In this document: positions 49,017 to 59,905 of the stretch, in pieces
How positions within the stretch are numbered: position 1 is the first letter of the stretch
Layout of the letters: every line of letters starts with the position of its first letter
Source: an uncultured Lachnospiraceae bacterium
GTDB taxonomy: Bacteria > Bacillota > Clostridia > Lachnospirales > Lachnospiraceae
Reading direction: 5' to 3'
Length of the DNA: 64,000 nucleotides
Assembly: GCA_945949085.1 (NCBI GenBank)
Contig: CAMFDJ010000011.1
Span: 1-64,000, forward strand
Translations under genes and position numbers: made by a program
Notes under the pieces: generated by a model
The model's database searches: none
Told to the model about the DNA's origin: nothing
The model's input: the letters and a program-made list of their open reading frames with translations, nothing else

Positions 49017-52000
49017 TGCATACTGCCTCCCAGTATTTCATGCAGATAAGATTCATACATATACTCCCGTTTCAGTGTTTCTGCTGTTTTTTCATCTCCC
49101 ATGGAATGACTGAGCATCATGTCATTGAGCAGGCCATATCTTCCGCCACTCTTAAGTCCTGCCATATCACTTTTCTCCACAACACGACTTTCCGTCAGAT
49201 TCTCACCCGTTTCATCCTGCTCCACAAAATAATAACGAAGCCTGTCGGAAAACAATAACAGAAAATGCTTGCAATAATATCCACCTGCCACTTCCGTCAT
49301 GCGCTCCGTCCGATATGCATCTTCCTCCTCTATCATATAATGCAGGAAAACTTTTGTCCCCGGTTTTGTTCTGTACTCCACATAAGTAAACTGTGTGTAC
49401 ATGGAAAGCCATGGAATAAACGGAAGAAAAGCAGCAAAGAATGGAACATACTGTTTCCGGAACACAAACTCTTCCACCATTGTCTGAATCAGAATCTGCT
49501 GTTCCTCTGATAAAGTCCGTTTTTCAGATACTTGATGTGCCATATCATACAGATATGCAAATTTGCTGATCTCATCCATATCACTGTGTTGCAGAAGATA
49601 GCGCTCCAATTGCAAAAGCACACGTCTCTGGGGTTCCTGTTGCCAGATAAAATATGCATATGCATGTCTGCTGACATACCGTTTCAAAACACTATCCCTA
49701 CCACCATGCAATGCATAATAATCGAACACATCCTCAAGCTGTGAAATATAACCATTCCCAAACAAATGCACCAAAAGAATCCGTTCCGCAATGGCTGTTG
49801 CATTGACATCGAAGTCTGTCGCATTCTTCCAGACATCCCTCATCTGCTTGATGTCTCCTTCGAAATACAGACAAAGATATGCCAGCATTTCCTCCGTATA
49901 TTTTCCCTGCTTAAAGCAATAGTAAGTCAGCGCGAGCAGCCTTGCATCACAACCGTTTTCAGGATGCAGATGCCTGCTGAGCAATCTTGCGAGCGTCTTT
50001 GCAGAAATGCCCTCAAATCCGTATTCGAACAGCAACGCAAATGCACTGTCATCTTTTCCGCAAGTGATATAGCAACGGACAAGCTGCCCCTTTTCCCTCT
50101 GATTCATCTGCTGTACGGGATAGAAAGGTAAAAGCCTTCCTAGCTCCTCTGTCATCTCATGCTCTTCATAGTAAGTCAAAAGGCTGTTGAAAAGTGTTTT
50201 TCGAAGCTGCGCCTCCACACTGTTATCCAGCGCTAACTTTTCGTACAATTCCCGTATTTTTTCATCGGACACAGGCTGCTCCTGTGTCAGATAAAACTGA
50301 TAGAGCAAAAATCCAATTGATTGCTCCTTTTTCCTGCTTAAAAACAGCGCAATCCGTTCTGTCTTCATCAGCTTTTTATCCTCCCATAACGAAGGATCAA
50401 AAAATCTGTTTCCATGCGCATCTTCCAGAATGATCGTATATCTTTCCGTATAACAGCTGACAAAAGCCACTCCGTTTTCAAGTGGATATACCTGTTCCTC
50501 TGCCAGCGCATCATGTATCACAATGACATTCCGCATCCCGGACTCTCTTGTCCTGATGCGATGCGCAAACCCTATCCACATCAGATGTTCCCTGGCTTTT
50601 TCCATACCATCTTCTTTTTGCAGCAAATACCCATAGATTACCGCATGTGCCTCACTGATGATATGCTTTTCCATCTGCTGCCAGCCAAATGCTGTCATCT
50701 GCTGTTCATACTGTTCAAAGATTTGGGGCATCTCCTTCTCATGCAGGATGATCCGGCTGTATAGGGAAGCCTTCTTCCTGTCCGGCAGATTGCACGCAAA
50801 GGCGAAATACATCAGTACCGGTTTGGGCAAAGGCGTTTCTTCCGTCTCTTTTTCCGAAAGCATATAATATTCATAGAGTGATGTGATTCGCAGGTTCTTT
50901 GACACCGCATCCTCATACCATGCAAAATACTCTGTTCCTGTCAAACCGCTTCTGATCAGAAGCAGGCACATTGCCTGCAGCGTCTCTTCCTCCGGGAACA
51001 ACCGGTAACTCATTGCAAGCAAATGATAGAGTCCCTTGTCCATTTCTTTTTTTCTTTTCACAAGATCATTCAAATGGTGCGCGATCTCCTCCGTAAAAAG
51101 GCCATAATGCATGGCAAAACGCAGCAGGGATATTTCGAAATCTCCCAGCTTGGTCAGATATCGCAGGCTCTCTTTTGGGATGCGCCAAGCCTCATAAAAG
51201 AATGCGGGAGAGGACAAGCCATTCTCATATTGCTCCTCATAAATGGCAAAACGCTCCAGCGGCCCCGGCGCATCCGGTGGCAAAAGTCTTAGCAAAAAGC
51301 ATATTGCAGCGCTGCCGCCCCTGCCGCTTTTCACATTTTTCCGCAGTGCTTCAAGCGCATCCTCTGCCGCCTGATCCTGCAACAGATTTGCTGCCAGATA
51401 CAGATAATAGGCATACACACTGTCAGATATTTCCTCCTGCTCCAGCATATTTTCCACATGCCCAAGCACCCATCTTGCCTCATTCTCTCTGCCAAGCTTC
51501 ATAAGAACATGCACCTGATAGAGCCTTGCCGCAATATTCCTGCCACCTGCAGCATTCATTTTTTCTATGATTTTTTCCGCTTCTTTCAGACAATCTTCCG
51601 CCAAAGAAGCACCTGTCACATAATCCATGTAACAATGCATCAACGACGCAATACGCTTTTTTTGTCCGCTACGCTCTGTCACCTGCCGATTTTGCTTTGA
51701 CGCCATACGGACAATCACTTCACACACGACATCCTTTCTGCCGTAATGGAACACCACTTTCCCAATGTTATAGCCACTTCTGAGTTTTTCCGGATACACC
51801 AAAAGAGGAACACGGCATATGTGCTGCGAAAAATCTTCCGGTTTCAGCTCGTCCTTTTCACAATGCAAAAAAGCGCCGCTTGTCTCTACTGTCAAACAGG
51901 CGTCTCCCCAACCGATCTGTTCCAGCGTGATCTCTTCCCTCTGCTGCTGATACACATCCTTCAGAATCAGTTTTTCTTCTGCAATACGGTAGCTTGTCTC

Positions 52001-52567
52001 CTTTTTTTTATGTATCGCAGTCAGGAACTGATCCACATTCCATGTATTTCCACGCACTGCCGACAATGCTTTGTACAGTCCGTAATACTGTCTGTCATGT
52101 CCTGTCAGGAGTTTTTCAAAATACGGCGAATAAAAATAAGCCACTGCTTCTTTAAAATTGTCCCTTGCCAGATTGGTGAAGTGAAACAGGTTACGAATAC
52201 TGCCATATTTTTCGCTGCAATAAGCTTTTTCCACTCTGATCACATACGGAATATGGTATTCCAAAGCCGATGAAATGATACTGAATTCGCCCCGTATTTC
52301 TTCTCCTTCATCCAGTCCTCTTGCATCAAACCGGTAAGGCAATTCCCCTTTCGCAGCATAAAGCTCTGCAACCAGACACTGCATCCGATAATGACTGGAA
52401 TAAAAAAGGCAGCGAACCGGGGTGTCCGTCTGAGCGGCAACGGAAATTTCACCGCTCAGAATTTCATTCCCGGATACAGTCAGCTCCAGTCTGCTTTCCG
52501 ACAGAATCAGTGATTCCCCTGTATTTTCAATTGTCTCCTGATCCAGATATTTCTCAACCCTGTACAA
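49007..52567 (-). CDS. Very large (1186 aa) conserved hypothetical protein (DUF5717-like)
   Basis: Long ORF overlapping the next gene by 10 bp; helical-repeat appearance. Confidence 0.75.
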   Translation of the reverse strand: MYRVEKYLDQETIENTGESLILSESRLELTVSGNEILSGEISVAAQTDTPVRCLFYSSHYRMQCLVAELYAAKGELPYRFDARGLDEGEEIRGEFSIISSALEYHIPYVIRVEKAYCSEKYGSIRNLFHFTNLARDNFKEAVAYFYSPYFEKLLTGHDRQYYGLYKALSAVRGNTWNVDQFLTAIHKKKETSYRIAEEKLILKDVYQQQREEITLEQIGWGDACLTVETSGAFLHCEKDELKPEDFSQHICRVPLLVYPEKLRSGYNIGKVVFHYGRKDVVCEVIVRMASKQNRQVTERSGQKKRIASLMHCYMDYVTGASLAEDCLKEAEKIIEKMNAAGGRNIAARLYQVHVLMKLGRENEARWVLGHVENMLEQEEISDSVYAYYLYLAANLLQDQAAEDALEALRKNVKSGRGGSAAICFLLRLLPPDAPGPLERFAIYEEQYENGLSSPAFFYEAWRIPKESLRYLTKLGDFEISLLRFAMHYGLFTEEIAHHLNDLVKRKKEMDKGLYHLLAMSYRLFPEEETLQAMCLLLIRSGLTGTEYFAWYEDAVSKNLRITSLYEYYMLSEKETEETPLPKPVLMYFAFACNLPDRKKASLYSRIILHEKEMPQIFEQYEQQMTAFGWQQMEKHIISEAHAVIYGYLLQKEDGMEKAREHLMWIGFAHRIRTRESGMRNVIVIHDALAEEQVYPLENGVAFVSCYTERYTIILEDAHGNRFFDPSLWEDKKLMKTERIALFLSRKKEQSIGFLLYQFYLTQEQPVSDEKIRELYEKLALDNSVEAQLRKTLFNSLLTYYEEHEMTEELGRLLPFYPVQQMNQREKGQLVRCYITCGKDDSAFALLFEYGFEGISAKTLARLLSRHLHPENGCDARLLALTYYCFKQGKYTEEMLAYLCLYFEGDIKQMRDVWKNATDFDVNATAIAERILLVHLFGNGYISQLEDVFDYYALHGGRDSVLKRYVSRHAYAYFIWQQEPQRRVLLQLERYLLQHSDMDEISKFAYLYDMAHQVSEKRTLSEEQQILIQTMVEEFVFRKQYVPFFAAFLPFIPWLSMYTQFTYVEYRTKPGTKVFLHYMIEEEDAYRTERMTEVAGGYYCKHFLLLFSDRLRYYFVEQDETGENLTESRVVEKSDMAGLKSGGRYGLLNDMMLSHSMGDEKTAETLKREYMYESYLHEILGGSMQWK

Positions 52568-52641
52568 ACGTATTTCCTCTCTCTCGAAATTAGTCCATAA
52601 GTAATTTTAGTATACCATTTTTTCAGTTGCCAAACAATATC

Positions 52642-53967
52642 TTATCCGGGTTCTGCCGCTCTTGTCACACCTACATATATATTGGAGATTTCATACCAGG
52701 TAGGATAATCCACCACACCGGTCTGCGGAAGGCTAAATATCCCCTGGAAAATCCTGACAGCATTCTGTGTCTGCGGTCCATAAACCCCGTCTGCCGTGAT
52801 CACAGGGATTGCCGGATAGTTACGCGCGATGCGCGCAAGCTGCTGCTGCATCTGTCTGACTTTTTCTCCCCTCGCTCCGACCGACAGGTCATATCCCGGC
52901 CATGATGCCGGAACACCGGCAATTGCATCCGCAGTATTGATGTACATATCAGAACCGAAATAATAGCGAATGATCTCAATCGCCGAATATCCCTCATCTG
53001 CCAGATATTTACTTCCCCATTGCTCAAGTCCATCGCAGGTTACCCGGCGGCCATCGCAATAGGACGTGAAAATGGGCTGTTTTACACCCGGTCTGGACAG
53101 ATAATTGGCAAAAATACTGTCCACGATCCGGCTTATATTTTCATAAATGTTTCTGCCGTAAATCCATTTCTGGTCATACGCTGTAGAGTTGGTGATCGTA
53201 AAATCATACCCCTTCCCCCTGTACCATTCCGTAAACACACGGTTTAGGGTAAAGGAAAGGATACACAGCGTGTTGGCATAGATTGCCGCCTCGTTCCACG
53301 TCGCATATATCTCTGAAGAAACCACGTTTTTGATGTAATCTTTATATTTGACATAATAGTTTGATGCAGCCGTATTGTCCGGTGTCCCATTATGTACAAT
53401 GACATACTCCGGAACAACAACTCTGGATAATACGATCTCACCTGTTTCCGCCATGGGTTTGATTTCTGCCTCCGGTATTTTGGGAGGATAATCCCCGTAT
53501 AACGTGTGATCACCGATCACAATGTCCGAATTTACCAGATTTTCCTCCTCAAGGGGATTCATACGAACAGGCTGGATCGAGGTTTCACCGGACAAAATTT
53601 CACTGCCTTCAATGGTCACCGGCTCATACCCCTCCGCCGTTATAGTCAGGTTATAATCAGAATATGGTCTGATCTCTGATGGTTCCTGACTCAGTTCGAC
53701 AGGCGGAGCCGGTAATTCAATATCTCCCGTCTCCCCGCTTTCATTTGTTGTTACCTGTTCCAAAACCGTTTCCGGTGCATTTGTATAGGAAATCTGGATA
53801 CGCGCATTTTGAATCGGTATCAGGCCCAGTGCACTTGTCACCTGTACCGACAATCTCCCTTTATCAATCAGATCGCTAACCTGTGCTGCTTGCAATAATT
53901 TTTCAGACATAAAAAGAGCCTTTGCATTTTTTCTTATTGTATGCAAAGACTCTTTATTTGGTGCCAT
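52642..53967 (-). CDS. Peptidoglycan-binding domain protein, SpoIID/cortex-related
   Basis: C-terminal VSVGARGEKVRQMQQQLARIARNYPAIPVITADGVYGPQTQNAVRIFQ (PG_binding_1); SpoIID-like middle; internal start possible at 53910. Confidence 0.75.
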   Translation of the reverse strand: MAPNKESLHTIRKNAKALFMSEKLLQAAQVSDLIDKGRLSVQVTSALGLIPIQNARIQISYTNAPETVLEQVTTNESGETGDIELPAPPVELSQEPSEIRPYSDYNLTITAEGYEPVTIEGSEILSGETSIQPVRMNPLEEENLVNSDIVIGDHTLYGDYPPKIPEAEIKPMAETGEIVLSRVVVPEYVIVHNGTPDNTAASNYYVKYKDYIKNVVSSEIYATWNEAAIYANTLCILSFTLNRVFTEWYRGKGYDFTITNSTAYDQKWIYGRNIYENISRIVDSIFANYLSRPGVKQPIFTSYCDGRRVTCDGLEQWGSKYLADEGYSAIEIIRYYFGSDMYINTADAIAGVPASWPGYDLSVGARGEKVRQMQQQLARIARNYPAIPVITADGVYGPQTQNAVRIFQGIFSLPQTGVVDYPTWYEISNIYVGVTRAAEPG

Positions 53968-53999
53968 ATTCTCTGAGAGCCGCTTACGCTGCCATTTTG

Positions 54000-54809
54000 C
54001 TACTCCAGATTCAGTTTATGTTCCATGATATAGTGTGTGATAAAATATAGACCTACCGATACGGCACTGATTACCACAATCATAAAGGCAAACACGATGC
54101 ACATGCTCATCATACCTTCCTGCTCGTTCTCAATCTTTATCATAAAGGTAGACAACGGAATACTTGCATAGGAAGAAATCATCTGAATCGCCATATTCAG
54201 CGCCACATATACGCCGACTGCCGCGCCCAGTCTGTGCTTCTTAAACAGCTGACCGATGCTGACAGAGGCATATCCCAGCAAGATTGCCATAATCGTCGAT
54301 ACTACCGCACAGATTGCCATCAGAATAAGCATCAAGCCGCCGCCTTCTATTTCGAAAATCTCACGAAACAGCTCCGCTATTTCTGCAAACACATTGGCTG
54401 CTCCCGCTCCGCTTGCAGCCGATGCCACCATAGATACCACGGATACCATCATGACAACCATACAGATAAAATACCAGATCATTGCCACAAATGCCTTGGA
54501 CCAGATGATCTGATGCGCATTGACCGGAAGTGTGAACATCAGATACCCCTGATCGGTATACAGATTCTTGTAGAACCGATACCAGAAATACAAGCCGGAT
54601 ACCATGGAAAGTGCCATGACCGCAATCACATAAAAGATCATATAACCAAACAGCGTCATCGCAACAATTTCGCTTTCATCGGCCTTACTCCAGATATCAT
54701 TCTGGAAGGTGATGACGCCGATCACTGTCAGAACCAGTACAACACCGTTCAGAAGGGAGAGCATTTTCCAGCAATCCTTCCACTCATAATAAAACAATTT
54801 CTTTAACAT
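54000..54809 (-). CDS. ABC-2-type permease
   Basis: Six hydrophobic segments; adjacent to the ATPase and GntR genes. Confidence 0.8.
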   Translation of the reverse strand: MLKKLFYYEWKDCWKMLSLLNGVVLVLTVIGVITFQNDIWSKADESEIVAMTLFGYMIFYVIAVMALSMVSGLYFWYRFYKNLYTDQGYLMFTLPVNAHQIIWSKAFVAMIWYFICMVVMMVSVVSMVASAASGAGAANVFAEIAELFREIFEIEGGGLMLILMAICAVVSTIMAILLGYASVSIGQLFKKHRLGAAVGVYVALNMAIQMISSYASIPLSTFMIKIENEQEGMMSMCIVFAFMIVVISAVSVGLYFITHYIMEHKLNLE

Positions 54810-55504
54810 GCGAACACCTCCCTGAAGAACGTATCTACTGTCTTACCCTTCTTCTGTCTGATTTCATCCACTGTTGTCTGCATGACAAGCTGTCCGTTCT
54901 TGATAAAAATGACATCGTCCAAAATATTCTCAATATCAGCAATCAGATGCGTACAGATCAGAATGGATGCCTCCGGGTTATAGTTGGTAATGATTGTCCG
55001 GATGATATAGTCGCGTGCTGCCGGGTCAACACCGGCAATCGGCTCATCCAGGATAAACAGATCCGCATCTCTGCTCATCACAAGGATAAGCTGGATCTTT
55101 TCTTTTGTTCCCTTGGATAATGTTTTCAGTCTTGCTTTCGGATCGATCTGCAGCGCCTGTAGCATATTCATGGCTCTGTCCATCTTGAAATCCTCATAAA
55201 AATCAGAAAAAAATGCAAGAAGATCTCCCACAGTCTTTTGCACTTCCAGATACGTGCGCTCCGGCAGGTAAGATACTCTCTTCTTTGTCTCCACACCGGG
55301 CTCACATCCGTTGATCAGTACTACCCCCTCAGTCGGCTTTAACAGTCCGTTCATCATCTTGATCAGTGTCGTCTTACCACTGCCGTTTGGTCCCAAAAGC
55401 CCTACAATATGGCCTCTCTCGATTACGAGATTCAGTCCCGCTACAGCCGGAACACCATTCGTGTAGCATTTTGTCAGATTCATACATTCCACTAATGCAC
55501 TCAT
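54803..55504 (-). CDS. ABC transporter ATP-binding protein (YtrB-like)
   Basis: LGPNGSGKTTLIKMMNGL, LFILDEPIAGVDPAARD. Confidence 0.92.
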   Translation of the reverse strand: MSALVECMNLTKCYTNGVPAVAGLNLVIERGHIVGLLGPNGSGKTTLIKMMNGLLKPTEGVVLINGCEPGVETKKRVSYLPERTYLEVQKTVGDLLAFFSDFYEDFKMDRAMNMLQALQIDPKARLKTLSKGTKEKIQLILVMSRDADLFILDEPIAGVDPAARDYIIRTIITNYNPEASILICTHLIADIENILDDVIFIKNGQLVMQTTVDEIRQKKGKTVDTFFREVFAC

Positions 55505-55884
55505 GCTTCATTCTCCTCCCTTAGAATCCGGTTCACAAACTCCCTCGCTTCTTCTAACTCATAGCCAAGTTTCTTCATTTTCTCAAGAAACTGTTCCACT
55601 TCATTTCTGGCAATTGCTTCTTTTGCTTCCTGTATCAGCATTCCATTCTCCGTCACAACGCGCCCACTGGTACGCATCGTTGTCAAAAGCCCACTGCTTT
55701 CCAGCTCGGTGAATGCCTTCTGCATCGTGTTTGGATTCACGCCTGCCTCAGCCGCCAGTTCCCGGACACTCGGCAGTTTCTCTCCCGCCGGATAATAGCC
55801 GGACACGATACGAAGCTTGATCGTCTCCACAATCTGCGAATAAATGGGTCTGTCATTACTGAGTTCCCAAGCCATATCAGTCAC
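55501..55884 (-). CDS. GntR-family (YtrA-like) regulator
   Basis: PIYSQIVETIKLRIVSGYYPAGEKLPSVRELAAEAGVNPNTMQKAFTELE. Confidence 0.93.
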   Translation of the reverse strand: MTDMAWELSNDRPIYSQIVETIKLRIVSGYYPAGEKLPSVRELAAEAGVNPNTMQKAFTELESSGLLTTMRTSGRVVTENGMLIQEAKEAIARNEVEQFLEKMKKLGYELEEAREFVNRILREENEA

Positions 55885-55999
55885 TCCTTTCCGCTTTGTA
55901 CTACTGTATTAATCATCTAATACAATAATACATCATTTCACGGAATTGTCAAGTCATTTTTCCTCTTTATTTTTTGTTTTTTCGCTTCTTTTTTTCAGT

Positions 56000-56042
56000 A
56001 ACAGAAGAAAGTACCACATCTGCCCGACGTGGTACTTTCCTA
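56000..56042 (-). terminator. Terminator after ilvE
   Basis: GAAAGTACCACatctgcccgacGTGGTACTTTC. Confidence 0.7.
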
Positions 56043-56072
56043 TGTACATGTATGATTGTCACTCAATTGCTA

Positions 56073-57098
56073 TTATCTTACAACCTTGATCCATCCTTCC
56101 GGTGCTTCCAGTCTGCCCATCTGAATACCTGTCAATGTATCATACAGCTTCTGTGTCACAGGTCCCATACTGCTCATACCGCTTGGCAGACAGATTTCCC
56201 TGCCATGATCCACGATCTTTCCAACAGGTGAGATAACTGCCGCTGTGCCGCAAAGTCCACACTCTGCAAAATCAGACAGCTCTTCCAGGTAAACCTCTCT
56301 CTCCTCAACCTCCAGTCCGAGGTATTCCTTGGCAACTACCATCAGAGAACGACGCGTGATGGAAGGAAGGATGCTGTCAGACTTCGGTGTCACAATCTTA
56401 TTGTCTTTTGTCACAAAGAGGAAGTTGGCACCGCCTGTCTCCTCAACTTTGGTTCTGGTTGCTGCATCCAGATACATATTCTCATCGTATCCCTCTTCAT
56501 GAGCCGTTACGATAGCATGCAGGCTCATTGCATAGTTAAGACCTGCTTTGATATGACCTGTTCCGTGCGGTGCTGCACGATCAAAATCACTGACTTTGAT
56601 CGTCAGGGGCTTTACACCACCTTTAAAGTATGGTCCAACAGGTGTTGCAAATACTCTGAACTGATACTCATCAGCCGGTTTTACCCCAATAACGGGATTA
56701 CTTCCGAACATATATGGTCTGATATATAAAGTAGCGCCTGAACCATATGGCGGAACATATGCCTCATTTGCCTCTACTGTCTTTACGACTGCTTCCACAA
56801 ATTTATCCTCCGGATAAACAGGCATTTCCAATCTTCTTGCTGAATCAGCCATACGTGAAGCATTCAGGTCAGGGCGGAAAATGACAATATTACCTTTTTC
56901 CGTTGTATAGGCTTTCATTCCTTCAAATACAGTCTGTGCATACTGCAGCACACCGGCACACTCATTGATGACAATATTGGCATCTTCTGTCAAAACGCCC
57001 TCATCCCATGCACCGTTTTTAAAGTTTGATACAAATCTCTTGTCAGTCTGTACATAACCAAAACCAAGATTTGCCCAATCAATGTTTTTCTTTTCCAT
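56073..57098 (-). CDS. ilvE: Branched-chain amino acid aminotransferase
   Basis: MEKKNIDWANLGFGYVQTDKRFVSNFKNGAWDEG...; start reset to 57098. Confidence 0.95.
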   Translation of the reverse strand: MEKKNIDWANLGFGYVQTDKRFVSNFKNGAWDEGVLTEDANIVINECAGVLQYAQTVFEGMKAYTTEKGNIVIFRPDLNASRMADSARRLEMPVYPEDKFVEAVVKTVEANEAYVPPYGSGATLYIRPYMFGSNPVIGVKPADEYQFRVFATPVGPYFKGGVKPLTIKVSDFDRAAPHGTGHIKAGLNYAMSLHAIVTAHEEGYDENMYLDAATRTKVEETGGANFLFVTKDNKIVTPKSDSILPSITRRSLMVVAKEYLGLEVEEREVYLEELSDFAECGLCGTAAVISPVGKIVDHGREICLPSGMSSMGPVTQKLYDTLTGIQMGRLEAPEGWIKVVR

Positions 57099-57284
57099 TT
57101 TCTTTTGCTTCCTTTCCTGACAATTTATGTTGGAATTTGATTCAGCTATAGTGTACCACCGCCATTTTTCCACTGTCAAGATAACATTTTTTCATACGAA
57201 ACATAACGTATTTTTATATAGCATGCCATTGTACGATATGATATACTATTTAAGAAAAAAAGACTGCAAAAGGGCGGATAAAGT

Positions 57285-58385
57285 ATGAAAAAACTATTCC
57301 AAAAACTGATTGCCGTACTACAGATGGATGTCGGCAAGGAATCCGAATCAAATAATGAGGCAATCCTAATCCGTTTACTCTGCTCGCTCGGCATAATACA
57401 CTATCTGCTGACGGCAGTTGCGCTGGCATTCAATCAATATATCGTACTCTGTCTGGTCCTCATTTTCAGCATAGGTATTTATGTAGGTGCGCTGATCTGT
57501 ACCTATGAAAACAAGACTTCTCTCGCTTCCACATTATATATTCTGCAGACGCTGTTCGTCACCGCAGCACTCAGCCTTAGCATCGGTTGGAAATATTTCT
57601 TTGCGCCGATGTCCATCGTAGTGCTCATGGTACTGTATTTCAGCCTGAATATGAGTTTGAAGAAAAAGGGATGGTTTTCTGTCGGTATGACCATATACCT
57701 CTTTCTGATCTCTGTTGGTTACTTCTATTTGCCAAAGCACACAGAGATTTTTAACAATGTAGCCCTTATGGTTCTGTTTTTAAATATCAGTCTTTCCATC
57801 TCATCCATTTCCGTGATCGGATATTGCTTCTGCCGCAAATTTTCCCAGACAGAAGAAAAAATCCTGCAGTACAACAAAAAGCTGGAACAGATGGTACTGA
57901 CAGACCCTCTGACATCCCTTTGGAACAGACGTGCCATGAATGAGCACTTAAACCACCTTGTTACACAGTATAATAAATATCAGCGTGATTTTTCCATTGC
58001 CATCATGGACATAGACTTTTTTAAACATGTCAATGATGAATACGGACATAGCATGGGGGATTCTGTATTAAAAAATCTGTCAGTCATTTTAGACAATCAT
58101 ATGAAGGATTTCGGCCATGTCTGCCGATGGGGCGGTGAGGAATTCCTTCTCTCCTATGAAAATATGGATTATGAGACTGCATGTCGGCATATGGAAGAGC
58201 TTCGCCGTAAAATCGAAGAACAGGATTACACCTACAAAAAGAGCACCATTCACATTACGATTACCGGAGGGATCGCCGAATTTACCAGCAGAACCACGCT
58301 GGATGCCCTCATTACAAGAGCAGATGAATTATTGTATCAAGGGAAAACCACCGGGCGAAATAAAATAGTCAGTTCGCAATATTGA
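57285..58385 (+). CDS. GGDEF-domain diguanylate cyclase, membrane-bound
   Basis: DPLTSLWNRRAMNEHL..., DIDFFKHVNDEYGH, RWGGEEFLL. Confidence 0.93.
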   Translation: MKKLFQKLIAVLQMDVGKESESNNEAILIRLLCSLGIIHYLLTAVALAFNQYIVLCLVLIFSIGIYVGALICTYENKTSLASTLYILQTLFVTAALSLSIGWKYFFAPMSIVVLMVLYFSLNMSLKKKGWFSVGMTIYLFLISVGYFYLPKHTEIFNNVALMVLFLNISLSISSISVIGYCFCRKFSQTEEKILQYNKKLEQMVLTDPLTSLWNRRAMNEHLNHLVTQYNKYQRDFSIAIMDIDFFKHVNDEYGHSMGDSVLKNLSVILDNHMKDFGHVCRWGGEEFLLSYENMDYETACRHMEELRRKIEEQDYTYKKSTIHITITGGIAEFTSRTTLDALITRADELLYQGKTTGRNKIVSSQY

Positions 58386-58407
58386 CACATGAAAAATGGG
58401 GAGAAAG

Positions 58408-58896
58408 TTATCCTCTTCTCCGGTACTTTGTAAATGCATAGGTCAGATCAAAATAGGTCTGCTCCTCGCTCTCCTGCGTCATTTCCCATTCCGGCAGCTC
58501 GTCCAGATTCGGAAAATAACTGTCAGCCTCATAACTATGATCAATCTTTGTCACAAGTGCCTCATCACAATAAGGGAGGAACTGGCGGTAAATGCTCTCT
58601 CCGCCGATACAATAAACATCCTGCCCGTATTTTTTGCTTTCTTCCATTGCCTCCTCAATGCTGTGCACTACGACAGCACCTTTTACCTTATAATCGATGT
58701 CTCTGGTGATTACAATGTTCGTCCGGCCCGCCAAAGGCTGTCCCTGCGGAAAGCTCTCCAGCGTCTTACGTCCCATGATGATGACCTTTCCCATCGTCTC
58801 ATTTCTGAAGAACTTCATATCGTTCGGAATATGCACCAAGAGGGCATTTCTAAGTCCGATTCCCCAGTTCCGGTCTGCTGATACTATGATTTTCAT
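58408..58896 (-). CDS. folA: Dihydrofolate reductase
   Basis: MKIIVSADRNWGIGLRNALLVHIPNDMKFFRNETMGKVIIMGRKTLES. Confidence 0.96.
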   Translation of the reverse strand: MKIIVSADRNWGIGLRNALLVHIPNDMKFFRNETMGKVIIMGRKTLESFPQGQPLAGRTNIVITRDIDYKVKGAVVVHSIEEAMEESKKYGQDVYCIGGESIYRQFLPYCDEALVTKIDHSYEADSYFPNLDELPEWEMTQESEEQTYFDLTYAFTKYRRRG

Positions 58897-58911
58897 TTTC
58901 TTTTTCTCCTG

Positions 58912-59760
58912 TTAAATTGCGATTGGTATATTCAAAATCTGCGGATGTGTCTCATATCCGTCCACCCTGACATCATTTCTGGTGAACTGATAGAAATCAT
59001 GAATGTCAGGATTCAGCCAAAATGTCGGCGCGGGCAGAGGCTCCCTGGTAATCAGCTCTTTGATGATCGGCACATGCCTGTCATAAATATGCGCATCGGC
59101 GATGACATGTACCAGTTCTCCCACCTTCATGTCGCAGACCTGTGCGAGCATATGCACGAGCACGGCATATTGCACCACATTCCAGTTATTTGCCGCCAGC
59201 ACATCCTGAGACCGCTGATTCAAAATAGCATTCAGCGTCAGCTTGTCATCCCCCTTCTTCTGGGTTACATTAAAGGTCATACTATACGCACAGGGATACA
59301 GATTCATCTCATGCAGATCCTGATGCACATAGATGTTGGTCATGATCCTGCGGCTGAACGGATTATGTTTCAAATCATAGATGACTCTGTCCACCTGATC
59401 CATCATACCTTCTTTATATTGATGCTTCACACCCATCTGATAGCCGTATGCCTTCCCGATTGAGCCGTCCTCATCCGCCCATTCGTCCCAGATGTGGCTG
59501 TGCAGATCATGTACATTATTAGACTTCTGCTGCCAGATCCAGAGCATTTCGTCCGTGGCACTTTTCAGCGCAGTCTTCCGCAACGTCATGATGGGAAACT
59601 CCTTGGAAAGATCATAACGGTTGACAACCCCAAATCGCTTGATCGTATAAGCGCTGCTGCCATCCTCCCAGTGTGGTCTGACCTTTTCTCCTTCCGTACT
59701 TGTGCCGTTCTCCAGAATGTCCCTGCACATCTCTATAAAAACTCGGTCTGCATAACTCAT
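58912..59760 (-). CDS. thyA: Thymidylate synthase
   Basis: LYPCAYSMTFNV, LNQRSQDVLAANNWNVVQYAVL. Confidence 0.96.
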   Translation of the reverse strand: MSYADRVFIEMCRDILENGTSTEGEKVRPHWEDGSSAYTIKRFGVVNRYDLSKEFPIMTLRKTALKSATDEMLWIWQQKSNNVHDLHSHIWDEWADEDGSIGKAYGYQMGVKHQYKEGMMDQVDRVIYDLKHNPFSRRIMTNIYVHQDLHEMNLYPCAYSMTFNVTQKKGDDKLTLNAILNQRSQDVLAANNWNVVQYAVLVHMLAQVCDMKVGELVHVIADAHIYDRHVPIIKELITREPLPAPTFWLNPDIHDFYQFTRNDVRVDGYETHPQILNIPIAI

Positions 59761-59905
59761 CTGCTTTGTTACCTTTCTTTTCTATTTCTCTTCTATTCCA
59801 TTTCAACTTCTTTTCAGATCATTTACATAACAATCCTGCGTACATCTGCTGTGTCAGCGCTATCATTCGCACAATATTTTGTAGAATATCATTGCTGTGC
59901 ACAAC

